Assembly: GCA_030019485.1 (NCBI GenBank)
Contig: JASEEW010000001.1
Coordinates: 1-36,757, forward strand
Length of the DNA stretch: 36,757 nt
Direction of reading: 5' to 3'
DNA from: Thermoplasmatales archaeon
GTDB lineage: Archaea > Thermoplasmatota > JASEFT01 > JAUWIS01
The notes beneath the pieces were generated by a model. It ran no database searches and was not told the origin of the DNA. It was given only the letters and a program-made list of their open reading frames with translations. Both the position numbers and the translations under genes were made by a program. Position 1 is the stretch's first letter. Each line of letters begins with the position of its first letter. Shown piece after piece: positions 24,148-33,123 of this stretch.

Positions 24148-25341
24148 TCATTTTTTGTAACTTGACCATTTTTCTTCCAGCTTTGGGTCCTTTAGTGTCT
24201 CAATTATGTATTTCGCCATCTCAGCCCCTGTGGCACCGTCTGCCCTGCCTGTGCAGCCTATTTTTTTCTCATATACTGTGCATATATCAAGCGCCTTTCC
24301 CAGTTTTTCTGCTTTCTCAGTAAACCCTATGTGTTTGAGTAACATAACTGTTGCTCTTATAACACTTGATGGGTCTGCATACTGTGCTCTTCCTTCCTGA
24401 ACCATTCTTGGCGCAGTACCATGGATTGCCTCAAACATAGCATATCTTTTGCCAATGTTAGCACTTCCAGCAGTACCTACACCACCCTGAAACTCTGCAG
24501 CTTCATCTGTGATTATATCCCCATAAAGGTTTGGGAGAACAACCACCTTGAATTCAGTTCTTCTTTTAGGATCAACAAGTTTTGCTGCCATTATATCAAT
24601 AAACCAGTCATCCCATTTTACGTTTGGATAATTTTTTGCTATTCTTCCAGCTGTGGATAAAAACTTTCCATCTGTGGTTTTCACAACATTAGCCTTTGTA
24701 ACAACTGTGACCCTGTTAATGCTGTTTTTACTGGCGTAATCAAATGCAAGCCTGATAATTCTTTCTGAGCCCTGAGTCGTTATGGATTTAAAATCAATTG
24801 CGAGATCATCAGTAACATTTATACCATGCTTACCAAGTATGTATTCCCCCTCTGTGTTTTCCCTGAAAAACACCCAGTCTATGCCTTCTTCCGGTACCCT
24901 GACAGGTCTGACATTTGCGAAAAGGTCAAGATCCCTCCTCATGGCAACATTTGCGCTTTCAATATTGGGCCAGGGGTCACCTTTTTTAGGTGTTGTGCAG
25001 GGACCTTTGAGCAGCACATGACATTTTTTTATTTCTTCCAATACATCATCAGGTATTGCCTTCATAACCTTTACCCTGTTCTCAATTGTAAGACCCTCAA
25101 TGGTTTTAAACCTGACCCTGCCCTTCCTGGCTTCTTCCTCCAGTAGATACTCAAGGATTTTCTGCGCCTCCTTAGTAATGTAGGGACCTATGCCGTCACC
25201 GCCAACTATGCCTATAACAATGGGTTTAAGTGTTTTGTAATCAACCCATTCCTCAGCCTTTTTCATTTTTTCTACTCTTTCTAATTCCCTTTTAACTATC
25301 CTGCCAAAATGCTCCTTTGCTTTTTCTACTGCCTCGTTCAT
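24148..25341 (-). CDS. icd: Isocitrate dehydrogenase
   Basis: A protein of 397 residues from the ATG at 25341, chosen because GGGGTGA lies just before it; a GTG at 25350 is the longer option. Landmarks are IGIVGGDGIGPYITKEAQ, LLKGPCTTPKKGDPWPNIESANVAMRRDLDLFANVRPV (substrate region), FFRENTEGEYILG, VTKANVVKTTDGKF (catalytic Lys), LPNLYGDIITDEAAEFQGGVG and FEAIHGTAPRM. The AMRRxLDLFANxRP block and AAxxQGGxG pattern fit the isocitrate dehydrogenase branch. It should convert isocitrate to 2-oxoglutarate, reversibly in a reductive cycle. It lies between the ATP-citrate lyase genes and its paralogue; TTAG cluster 3 separates it from the lyase. Confidence 0.83.
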   Translation of the reverse strand: MNEAVEKAKEHFGRIVKRELERVEKMKKAEEWVDYKTLKPIVIGIVGGDGIGPYITKEAQKILEYLLEEEARKGRVRFKTIEGLTIENRVKVMKAIPDDVLEEIKKCHVLLKGPCTTPKKGDPWPNIESANVAMRRDLDLFANVRPVRVPEEGIDWVFFRENTEGEYILGKHGINVTDDLAIDFKSITTQGSERIIRLAFDYASKNSINRVTVVTKANVVKTTDGKFLSTAGRIAKNYPNVKWDDWFIDIMAAKLVDPKRRTEFKVVVLPNLYGDIITDEAAEFQGGVGTAGSANIGKRYAMFEAIHGTAPRMVQEGRAQYADPSSVIRATVMLLKHIGFTEKAEKLGKALDICTVYEKKIGCTGRADGATGAEMAKYIIETLKDPKLEEKWSSYKK

Positions 25342-25356
25342 ATTCTTCACCCCACA

Positions 25357-25450
25357 CTTAGAAGTTAGCAGTTAGAAGTTAGAAGTTAGAATTCAGGGAA
25401 CTCTGACCCCTAACCCCATGACCCCTAACTCCTGATCCCTAACTACTGAC
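25357..25450. repeat. TTAGGG/CCCTAA repeat cluster 3 (lyase-icd gap)
   Basis: Five TTAGAAG/TTAGCAG units in one direction are followed by CCCCTAACCCC, CCCCTAACTCC and the shared TGATCCCTAACTACT at 25433-25447. The right end covers the stop codon (25443-25445) of the large ATP-citrate lyase gene and so supplies its last residues. Confidence 0.75.
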
Positions 25451-27287
25451 TACTCGTTAAGTAGCATATGTCATCCCATGGGTGCCTGTAAAGCCCCTGT
25501 TTCAACCTCTTTTGGTCAAGATAATGACCCATGAGTCCAATGCTTCTGCCTAAGACAAACAACCCATTAAGCGCACCCATTGAAACATACTCGTCAGCCT
25601 CCTCCCTTGTGAATTTTCCACAGCTCCTGAGAAGGTCCACAAAACAGATGCCTATGCAGCCATCCACATTCAGAATGAGATTGTTTTTCTTCTTTGTTGT
25701 GAGCTTTTCAACCTCAAGCGCATAGTCCAGCAGAGGTGTTGCCTTGAAATGCTTTTTAACATAATCCTTTATTAAGGTCACCCTCATATCAGGGTTCTGC
25801 ACGCTCTTCACCCTGTGACCTATCCCCTGGATGTTCACACCTTTTTTCTTTTGCTCATCCACAAACTGTGAGGGTGTAAGCCCTCTGTCGTATGCTGAGG
25901 AGAACATCTGAGCTGCCCCATCTATTGCCCCCCCGAACCTTGGTCCAATGGTAAGAAGCCCTGAGACAAGTGAGGATATTAAATCCTTTCCTGCCCTTGC
26001 TGCAACAATGGTGTTATGCGCACCTGATACTGCCGGGCCATGATCAGCTGTGATCTGCAAAACCATTTCAATAAATTTGTGACCATAATCTGGGAGCTGG
26101 CGTTTGAACCAGAGCTGAGATATCACACCACCAGTACCTATATTCCTTTTGAACACATCGGTAATAGAGATGTCGCCGTAATGCAACTCTTCTCCTCTAT
26201 CATCTGAGATTGTGGAAATAAAATTTGTTGGTTTTCTAATCATTCCCATCTTCACTGCCCAAGCGTAATCCATGGGCATCCCTGGTTTTTCAGGCTCTGT
26301 TTTCTCTTTAATAACCCCTTTCTTTACAAGAGCATTATAGGTTTCATTGATTTTTTTATCAAACTCATCAAAAGAGTCTGGTACTATAGCACCTGCTTCT
26401 TTCAATGCCTTATTCTTTGCATCTGCTGTCTCAAGCTCCCCTCCTGCAAGAGCGCCTGCGTGCCCGAACTGAACCTCTGATTTGAACATCTTCGCACATG
26501 TACCTATGCACCAGGCAACCACTGGTTTTTTGATTTTACCACTTTTTATAGCTTCAACAACCTGGTATTCATCTATTCCACCAACCTCACCCAGCAGGAC
26601 AATCATCTTGATTTCAGGGTTTGCCTCATATCTTAGTATATGGTCAATGAATACAGAACCAGGGTATCTGTCACCACCAATTGCAATGCCTTCATAAACA
26701 CCGTCTGTGTTCCTAGCAATGATGTTGTTAAGCTCGTTTGACATGCCGCCTGATTTTGACACGTATGCCACACTGCCGGGTCTGTGCAGTTTGGATTCCA
26801 TGATGTTATCTATCATCCCTCCTGTGTTACCGATTTTGAATGCGCCTGCCTTTAAACCACCAACAGTAGCAGGTCCTATAATCGTTTTTTTTCTTTTTTT
26901 CGCTTCAGCAATAATCTCCTTTGTTCTCCTTTCAGGGATTCCTTCAGCAATGACTGCTACTGTTTTTATGGAATCATAACCCAGTGCCTCCATTGTAGTT
27001 GGGTAGGCTGACCTGAAGGATGCAAAATTAACAACCACATCTGCTTCAGGATGTTTTTTCACTGCATCCTTCAATTCTTTATAAACAGGTACCAGTATTT
27101 CCTTACCGCCGAAAAAGGCTTTATGAAACCCGTCCCTGCCGGAAGGATTAATTATTGCTGCAACAGAAGGTATTTTCCTTCCGCAGACATAATCAAAGTC
27201 AAGCATTCTCTGAACCGCATTCGCCTGCATGCCGTACACGAATGACTGGGTATCAACATCAAACAGGTCATACCATTTTTTTGCCAT
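25443..27287 (-). CDS. ATP-citrate lyase, large subunit
   Basis: A 614-residue subunit. Residues 1 to about 330 are a succinyl-CoA-synthetase-alpha-like part with the phosphohistidine loop EVQFGHAGALAGG (His near 276) and SKSGGMSNELNN. Residues about 345-614 are a citrate-synthase-like domain with ITADHGPAVSGAHNTIVAARAG, GPRFGGAIDGAA, GIGHRVKSVQNPD and ICFVDLLRSCG. With the small subunit it cleaves citrate using ATP and CoA to acetyl-CoA and oxaloacetate, the diagnostic step of the reductive TCA cycle. Naming differs (AclA in green sulfur bacteria, ACLB in plants), so no symbol is given. GGAGGGA precedes the ATG. The C terminus (LTSSQ) runs into repeat cluster 3. Confidence 0.93.
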   Translation of the reverse strand: MAKKWYDLFDVDTQSFVYGMQANAVQRMLDFDYVCGRKIPSVAAIINPSGRDGFHKAFFGGKEILVPVYKELKDAVKKHPEADVVVNFASFRSAYPTTMEALGYDSIKTVAVIAEGIPERRTKEIIAEAKKRKKTIIGPATVGGLKAGAFKIGNTGGMIDNIMESKLHRPGSVAYVSKSGGMSNELNNIIARNTDGVYEGIAIGGDRYPGSVFIDHILRYEANPEIKMIVLLGEVGGIDEYQVVEAIKSGKIKKPVVAWCIGTCAKMFKSEVQFGHAGALAGGELETADAKNKALKEAGAIVPDSFDEFDKKINETYNALVKKGVIKEKTEPEKPGMPMDYAWAVKMGMIRKPTNFISTISDDRGEELHYGDISITDVFKRNIGTGGVISQLWFKRQLPDYGHKFIEMVLQITADHGPAVSGAHNTIVAARAGKDLISSLVSGLLTIGPRFGGAIDGAAQMFSSAYDRGLTPSQFVDEQKKKGVNIQGIGHRVKSVQNPDMRVTLIKDYVKKHFKATPLLDYALEVEKLTTKKKNNLILNVDGCIGICFVDLLRSCGKFTREEADEYVSMGALNGLFVLGRSIGLMGHYLDQKRLKQGLYRHPWDDICYLTSSQ

Positions 27288-27288
27288 C

Positions 27289-28563
27289 TTACTTCCCTCC
27301 TTTTAGGCCCATGGAGGCAATCCTTGTCATATGCGTCTCAGGACCGTAAACCTCAATTGGAACGCCCAGGGTATTCCCTAAGTCCTTCATCATTTTTAAC
27401 CCTGCCTGATAATTTGGTCCTCCCCTTCTGACATATATCTTCACCTTGTTTTCCTGAAGTTTTTCCTTGCTCTCCCTTAAAGCCCTTACTATGCCTTTGA
27501 ATGTATTCGCAACATCAGTGAAGTTTGCTATTCCACCACCAATAAGAAGTATTTTTCCTTTCGGGTTCTTTTCCCTTGTCATCAAATCAAGAACTGTTTT
27601 CGCATACTGATATGTGAACTCCTCACTTGGGTCGCCTGAGTACTCCCCATAGTTGGCAAGCTCTTTGCCAAGCCCTAAATCCGAGATTGTGTCAGCATAT
27701 ATCACAGATGCCCCCCCTCCTGCAACAAGCGTCCACACCCTTCCTTTCGGGTTAAGTACTGTGAGCTTCAGGGATGCCCCTGTTTTAGAATCCAGCTCCT
27801 TGATGTATTCCTCCTCCCTGCTGAAAGTTCTGCCAAACGGCGCAGGGAATTCTATTTCACCCCATTTGCTGCTGCTTTCGAACTCACCTGTGTCATCAAG
27901 TTTCGCAGCCAAATCCAAAGGCACAACCCTGTTTTTTACAACAACAAAAGGGTTTACTTCGAGATACGCGTAGTTCAAATCAGAATAAAAATTGAAAAGC
28001 GCATGAATGAACCCTGCAATTAATTCTTTTCTTTCATCTGGAACATTTCTCAAGATTTTCTTAATCTCTTCCTGGTTTGTTTTTGAGCCCACAGGAACAA
28101 GAAGTTTTTCTGATTTTGTGTCAACATCCCCAACACCCATGCCGCCGTGATGGTAGAAAAGTATTTCGTCCCCATCCCTCAACGACCTTATGCAGGCATA
28201 GTATTCATCCTCTTCTTTATGTGGTATGAACGGCTCAATGATGAAATGCGTCAGCCTGCCAGTAGTATTCTGGACTGTGAGCTCCTTGTTCATTCTTTCT
28301 TTAACCCATTTTTCAGCATCACTGAAAGACGCATTTAAAAGAAGGAGTTTGCTTTTACCCCTTCTTTTAATGAGCTGATCCGGTTTAACCACCAGCTTTT
28401 CTTTTAGAAGCCAGGGGTGTGCCTCACCCAGTTTCTTAAAATCTGTTCCCGGTGTCACCTGAGCAAAACTGTTTTCAATCACATATTTCCCATTAGAATA
28501 CTCTTTTAACAGTCGTGCCATCATCTGCTTTCCATCATACTCCCTAATTGCTCTCTGCGCCAT
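27289..28563 (-). CDS. ATP-citrate lyase, small (ATP-grasp) subunit
   Basis: A 424-residue subunit matching the N-terminal part of animal ATP-citrate lyase. It opens MAQRAIREYDGKQMMARLLKEY, carries an ATP-grasp fold (KLVVKPDQLIKRRGK, IIEPFIPHKEEDEYYACI, YLEVNPFVVV, PLDLAAKLDDTGEF) and the CoA/citrate-binding part (WTLVAGGGASVIYADTISDLG, GEYSGDPSEEFTYQYAKTVLDL, LLIGGGIANFTDV). It phosphorylates the partner histidine and binds citrate. The stop is one base from the ATG of the large subunit, and GGGAGGAG precedes its own ATG, so the two are translated together. Archaeal ATP-citrate lyases are known, for instance in Methanothrix, but are not widespread. Confidence 0.93.
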   Translation of the reverse strand: MAQRAIREYDGKQMMARLLKEYSNGKYVIENSFAQVTPGTDFKKLGEAHPWLLKEKLVVKPDQLIKRRGKSKLLLLNASFSDAEKWVKERMNKELTVQNTTGRLTHFIIEPFIPHKEEDEYYACIRSLRDGDEILFYHHGGMGVGDVDTKSEKLLVPVGSKTNQEEIKKILRNVPDERKELIAGFIHALFNFYSDLNYAYLEVNPFVVVKNRVVPLDLAAKLDDTGEFESSSKWGEIEFPAPFGRTFSREEEYIKELDSKTGASLKLTVLNPKGRVWTLVAGGGASVIYADTISDLGLGKELANYGEYSGDPSEEFTYQYAKTVLDLMTREKNPKGKILLIGGGIANFTDVANTFKGIVRALRESKEKLQENKVKIYVRRGGPNYQAGLKMMKDLGNTLGVPIEVYGPETHMTRIASMGLKGGK

Positions 28564-28582
28564 ACCTATCTCCTCCCTATTA

Positions 28583-30487
28583 TTAATTCTGATGCGTTTT
28601 TGTAAATGATAGTAATCCCCCCTCCTTTAGAATGTCTATATCCCTTGGTGTTAACGGATGCGTCGCAGGGACATCAATTTTTTTTGTCAAACTTTTCAAA
28701 GCTATATCCTTCTTGCCGAGGTCTGAAACATCCAGCTCTAAACTGTCCCCGGGATCTATTTTATCATAATCATCCGGGTTTTTCAGCTCCAGCGGCAGAA
28801 TCCCGAAATTAATCAGGTTGGCAAGATGGATTCTGGCAAATGATTTAGCTATCACTGCCTTCACACCGAGATACATTGGGCAAAGCGCTGCATGCTCCCT
28901 TGATGAGCCCTGACCATAGTTGCTTCCGCCGAGAATGAAGCCGCCTTTTTTCTCAAGAGCCCTTGCTGCAAAATTAGGGTCTATGGGCTCAAAAACATGC
29001 TTTGCATACTCAGGAACGTTTGACCTTAGGGGCAGAAGTTTGCCTGCAGGCATGATATGGTCTGTGGTTATGTCATCCCCCACCTTAATGAGCACCTCGC
29101 CTGCGAGTCTGCCAGGCAGTTTTTCCTTCTTTGGCAGAGGCGCTATGTTTGGACCCCTGATAATTTTCACATTCTCAGGTGTTTTTGAAGGATAAATAAT
29201 AAGGGTGTCATCAGGATGGAACACTGTGGGTATTGAGAATTCTGGCGGGGCATGTTTTCTTGGGTCTGTCAGTTTTCCTTCTATTGCGGTTACGGTAGCG
29301 GTTTCCACACTTGTTAAATATACCTGAGCAGATTTTGTTCCTGACCTGCCTTCAAAATTCCTGTTAAATGTTCTGATTGAAACGCCGTTTGTTGGTGGTG
29401 CCTGCCCCTGCCCTATGCAAGGACCGCATGTGCATTCAAGTATCCTGGCACCTGAGGCAATCAGATCTGCCAAAGCACCATTTTTTGCAATCTCATTAAA
29501 CACTGTCCTGGAGCCTGGTGAAATCACAAGTGAAACATTGGGATGCACCTTTTTACCTTTCAAAATCCTGGCTGCAGTCATTAAATCCTTGTAGGATGAG
29601 TTTGTGCAGGAGCCGATAGCAACCTGCTGAATCCCCATGCCTTCCAGTTCTTTTACTGTTACAACATTTCCTGGGCTATGAGGTTTTGCAATCAGCGGCT
29701 CCAACTTTGACAAATCTATTTCTATGGACTCATCATATTCAGCATCAGAATCAGGGACTAGTTCTATCCATTGGGCCTCCCTTCCCTGGGATTTTAAGAA
29801 TGCCTTTGTAATCTTGTCCGAGGGAAATACTGAGCTTGTCGCACCTGTTTCCGCGCCCATGTTTGTAATCGTTGCTCTTTCAGGCACGGAAAGGCTTTTT
29901 ACACCCTCACCACAGTATTCCAGAACCTTGTTCACACCTCCTTTCACCCCTATTCTCCTTAAAACCTCAAGAATCACATCCTTTGCCGCAACCATCTGGG
30001 GAAGTTTTCCTGTTAGCTTCACACCCACAACCTTTGGTTTTTTAAGATAAAATGCTCCTCCTGCCATTGCAATAGCAACATCAAGACCGCCTGCTCCAAT
30101 CGCGAGCGAGCCTGCACCGCCTGCTGTTGATGTATGACTGTCAGAGCCGAGTAACGTTTTACCAGGTCTTGCAAATCTTTCCAGATGAACCTGATGGCAG
30201 ATGCCGTTGCCTGCTTTGGACAATATTATCCCATATTTTGAGGCAACGCTCTGCAGATATAGGTGGTCATCAGGGTTTTTAAAATCTGTTTGAAGGGTGT
30301 TGTGGTCAACATAAGACACTGAAAGTTCTGTTTTCACCTTTGGGATGTCCAGCGCTTCAAACTGTAGATATGCCATTGTGCCTGTTGCATCCTGCGTGAG
30401 TGTTTGATCAATCTTTATGCCAATCTCGTTTTCCCTCCTCTCAACAACATGCTTCTCAAGTATTTTCTCAGCAACATTTTTTCCCAT
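28583..30487 (-). CDS. acnA: Aconitate hydratase (aconitase)
   Basis: A 634-residue single-chain aconitase, likely the true citrate-isocitrate isomerase of the cluster. The large part has MGKNVAEKILEKHV, VSYVDHNTLQ, GICHQVHLERFA, LLGSDSHTSTAGGAGSLAIGAGGLDVA, VAIGSCTNSSYKDL (first cluster Cys) and CTCGPCIGQGQAPP (other two). The C-terminal swivel domain has VGDDITTDHIMPAG and SNYGQGSSREHAALCPMYLGVKAVIA, including the catalytic Ser of QGSSREHAA. The size and motifs are those of the shorter bacterial/mitochondrial-like aconitases. It is the first gene of the minus-strand cluster, with a TATA-like box about 22-30 bases before its ATG and no strong ribosome site. Confidence 0.93.
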   Translation of the reverse strand: MGKNVAEKILEKHVVERRENEIGIKIDQTLTQDATGTMAYLQFEALDIPKVKTELSVSYVDHNTLQTDFKNPDDHLYLQSVASKYGIILSKAGNGICHQVHLERFARPGKTLLGSDSHTSTAGGAGSLAIGAGGLDVAIAMAGGAFYLKKPKVVGVKLTGKLPQMVAAKDVILEVLRRIGVKGGVNKVLEYCGEGVKSLSVPERATITNMGAETGATSSVFPSDKITKAFLKSQGREAQWIELVPDSDAEYDESIEIDLSKLEPLIAKPHSPGNVVTVKELEGMGIQQVAIGSCTNSSYKDLMTAARILKGKKVHPNVSLVISPGSRTVFNEIAKNGALADLIASGARILECTCGPCIGQGQAPPTNGVSIRTFNRNFEGRSGTKSAQVYLTSVETATVTAIEGKLTDPRKHAPPEFSIPTVFHPDDTLIIYPSKTPENVKIIRGPNIAPLPKKEKLPGRLAGEVLIKVGDDITTDHIMPAGKLLPLRSNVPEYAKHVFEPIDPNFAARALEKKGGFILGGSNYGQGSSREHAALCPMYLGVKAVIAKSFARIHLANLINFGILPLELKNPDDYDKIDPGDSLELDVSDLGKKDIALKSLTKKIDVPATHPLTPRDIDILKEGGLLSFTKTHQN

Positions 30488-30507
30488 AAAACAGAATTAA
30501 ATTCAGA

Positions 30508-30550
30508 ACATATAAACCTTACTATTAAAAACATATGAACCTTACTATTA
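30508..30550 (-). promoter_or_regulatory. Aconitase promoter overlapped by a 23-base-spaced direct repeat
   Basis: ACATATRAACCTTACTATTA occurs at 30508-30527 and 30531-30550 with one mismatch and a 23-base period. Read on the minus strand, the proximal copy contains TTTATATGT about 22-30 bases before the aconitase ATG, with AAGG just upstream, as for a TATA box and BRE. The distal copy has CATATG at the same place and lacks a good TATA. The pair may be an operator for the divergent regulator. Confidence 0.6.
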
Positions 30551-30585
30551 TATACAAACCATACAAATAAACTGTAAATATGTAG

Positions 30586-30629
30586 AAAAATATGAGTATT
30601 TTTATACTTTTTTATAGAAAAATATTTAT
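30586..30629 (+). promoter_or_regulatory. Regulator promoter region
   Basis: AAAAATA-TGAG-TATTTTT (30586-30603) is a perfect dyad, and TAGAAAAATAT recurs at about 30584 and 30616. AAATATTTAT at 30620-30629 lies about 24-33 bases before the GTG at 30653, where a leaderless transcript would begin. Confidence 0.4.
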
Positions 30630-30652
30630 CTTATAAAATCTTTACCTGTAGC

Positions 30653-31687
30653 GTGTTATCAAAAAACGAGGAAAATGTCCTTTACGCATTAATCAGATAT
30701 CCGGATGAAAGCAGCACCGAGCTTTCCAGAAAAACAAAAATGAAATATCCAACGTTTGTTTCAACAAAAAAAAGGTTAATGAAAGAAAAATATTTCAGAA
30801 CAATTAATGTTCCACTGCTTCAGAATTTAGGATGCGAGCTGCTTGTTGTTAACTACTCCGATTTCAGCCCTGGTGTGACCGCGGAAACAAGGATAAGGAA
30901 AACAAAAAAAACAATAGAAATTTTTGATGAGATTTTCCTTTCTGTCGGCGAAACACAGAGCGGTTTTTCTTTTTTATTTTCAAAAAACTATTCTGACACA
31001 GCAAGAATAAAAGACATGAGGATAAAGGTTTTCACAGAGATGGGTGTTCTTGGAAATGAAAAACCAAAAGAGGTAATATTCCCGTTTTCCATGAGCAGGA
31101 TTTACAGGTTTTTTGACTTCGCGCCCCTGCTTAAAAAGGATTTCAAAACAGGTTCAAATGATAAAAAACAGGATTACGATTTCTTCCCGACAGACAAAAA
31201 AATATCACTGACAAAAAATGAGAAAACTGTTTACTCCGCATTAATAAAAAATCCTGAAGCAAATGATAAAACACTGGAAAAAAAACTCAGCATTTCCCGT
31301 CATACAATATCAACCTCAAGAAAAAATCTTGAAAAAAACAATCTGATAAAAACAATAAATCTTCCGAATCTCAGGAAACTTGGTTACTCCATTCTTGTCT
31401 TTTCACATTTGATGCTTCATCAGAGAAAAGGCGTGAACGAAAAACTTGCATCCAATCCCTCAAAGGTTTTTTTCGCGTCAAGGGGTCCTGAGAAAATAGT
31501 ACTCTCGGTGTATAAAAACTATGAGGCCTTCAGGCGCGACTCAGCAAACACAATGAAGTATTTGAAGGAAAACAACCTTCTTATAAGCGAGCCTGTCATA
31601 AGACCCCATTCCATAGGCGCAATGATTGTCATAAAAGACATGATTTTTGGTCCTATAACTGAGAAGATACTCGGGCTGAAGGAATAA
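30653..31687 (+). CDS. Regulator with a duplicated winged-helix unit
   Basis: A 344-residue protein made of two similar halves. LSKNEENVLYALIRYPDE near residue 2 is echoed by LTKNEKTVYSALIKNPEA near residue 186. Each is followed by a helix-turn-helix-like stretch (STELSRKTKMKYPTFVSTKK; KTLEKKLSISRHTISTSRK), a wing (FRTINVPLLQNLGCELLVV; IKTINLPNLRKLGYSILVF) and an alpha/beta domain of about 110 residues. The start is a GTG behind a leaderless-type promoter. It diverges from the aconitase gene across 165 bases that hold paired direct repeats, so control of the TCA cluster and of itself is a reasonable inference. No ligand can be named, and no known family was recognised beyond winged-helix. Confidence 0.72.
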   Translation: MLSKNEENVLYALIRYPDESSTELSRKTKMKYPTFVSTKKRLMKEKYFRTINVPLLQNLGCELLVVNYSDFSPGVTAETRIRKTKKTIEIFDEIFLSVGETQSGFSFLFSKNYSDTARIKDMRIKVFTEMGVLGNEKPKEVIFPFSMSRIYRFFDFAPLLKKDFKTGSNDKKQDYDFFPTDKKISLTKNEKTVYSALIKNPEANDKTLEKKLSISRHTISTSRKNLEKNNLIKTINLPNLRKLGYSILVFSHLMLHQRKGVNEKLASNPSKVFFASRGPEKIVLSVYKNYEAFRRDSANTMKYLKENNLLISEPVIRPHSIGAMIVIKDMIFGPITEKILGLKE

Positions 31688-31768
31688 TAGAATATCAAAA
31701 AATAAGAGTGGTTGAGAAAGCACTTGGATGTACGCCTCAGATAACATATATGCAGCTGGAAATATATA

Positions 31769-33123
31769 TACTGAACTTTTGCGTTTTACTATATAGTACC
31801 TCCATTTTGGTAGAGAGATTTGTAATCTTTTAATGTGGGTTTATACGGGCATAATATAATCTCTATCACCTGTTTCATGTACGCATCACCTATTTTTGAG
31901 GTTGAAGAAATCAGTTGCGAATACCAGTTCTATAAGTATCCAGCGATGTTTTATTTCAGGTGTCCAACCCTGTTTTACCAGTGTAGCATACACCGGTGAA
32001 AGCATAGAGGCAATCTCAAGGAGATTGGCGGCTAAAGAGTTCAGTGTCAGGTACCTACTGACTGCTACATCGCTCCTTAGCTGGCAATCCTCTATCCCGT
32101 AATTTCCCTTGCCTTCCCTGTGCCACACCTCTGTATCCCATCGCCTAGCATACCTGCTGGCTATTGCAACTTCTTTCCAATCCAACCTATTGGTTGCATA
32201 AAAATTAAAATTACCATGCTTATTCAATGATATAAGTAGCCTCACCCTTCCTATTCCTTTCATATGTACTGTTAACGCTTTCATCTGGTATACATCATTA
32301 TCAATTTTCACAATCCTGAATTGCACTTTATTTATAATATCCTTTGTAAACTCATTCAATGATACCCATTTACCACAAGAAATTACGAGTTTGTTTGACT
32401 TACATTCTGCCACCCAATCCTTCTCCAACCGTTTTATATGGTGGATAAGTTTCTTGCAAAAATACCAACTGTCCATAACCACACATGAAAAATTAAGCCT
32501 CATCTCAACAAGTTGTGTAAGATGTTCCATCTGGATTTTTATTTTTGTTTTGAAACTATTTTTACCCCATTTACTACCTTTCTTCACATAAACGCTAGAT
32601 AGTAAAGGGTAAATTCCGTTTCCTGATAAAACACAGTCCGCAATCTGCGAACCCCATACTTTCCTTTTATTACAATGGTCGTAATGCCAGCCAACACCAT
32701 AGATTTCTTTTCCGTACTTCTCTACGATGTAATCATCTATAACTACAACGCCTTCTTTTTCAACACTATTGATCATCTCTATTTTGATCCTGTTCATCTC
32801 TATAGGATCCCAATTAGACTTGATAACAAACCGATTAAGATTGGATTGGTTGGTATGGTATAAAAACAACCCGTTCATATGAGCAATAGTACACTTATTT
32901 GAGATCACAAAACCACTCATCATACGTTTGAACTGTTCCATTTGTCTTTCCTGTGTGAATATAGGCTCAAACGTTTCGCATAGTTAATTCACATATTCTG
33001 GAAATTCTGCAATTGGTATATCCATCCCTATCCCATCCCTCTCAGGTTAATTCATCCCATAAACATTAATAGTAATACACCACAGGATTTTATACTTTAC
33101 TCACAAAACGCAAAACATCAGTA
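31769..33123. mobile_element. IS701/IS4-like insertion sequence
   Basis: The element is about 1.36 kb, with terminal inverted repeats: TACTGAACTTTTGCGTTTT at the left (31769-31787) and TACTGATGTTTTGCGTTTT as the complement of the right end (33105-33123), 17 of 19 matching. It holds one transposase gene on the minus strand with about 100 bases between left end and gene and longer spacing on the right. No clean target duplication is seen: left flank TATA against right flank AAAT or TAAA, depending on the exact end. The right end abuts the reading frame of a beta-helix gene remnant. Confidence 0.8.
31886..33025 (-). pseudogene. DDE transposase (IS701/IS4-like) with an in-frame stop
   Basis: From the ATG at 32941 there are 351 residues with a DDE fold: VVVIDDYIVEKYGK (first Asp), FSCVVMDSWYFCKKLI (second Asp), and RRWDTEVWHREGKGNYGIEDCQLRS (the Glu region typical of IS701/IS4 transposases). 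The family normally has about 25 more residues with an F-x-P-x-F block. These are present upstream in the same frame: ATG at 33025, MDIPIAEFPEYVN, then TAA (32984-32986), then LCETFEPIFTQERQ. So codon 14 is a nonsense codon and the full protein would have been about 379 residues. Internal initiation at 32941 might still give a shortened protein; loss of activity is more likely. Confidence 0.72.

Noticed and set aside
32984..32986. TAA read as an amino acid (altered genetic code)
   Set aside because: Other genes in the window use TAA as a normal stop, so a nonsense mutation is simpler.
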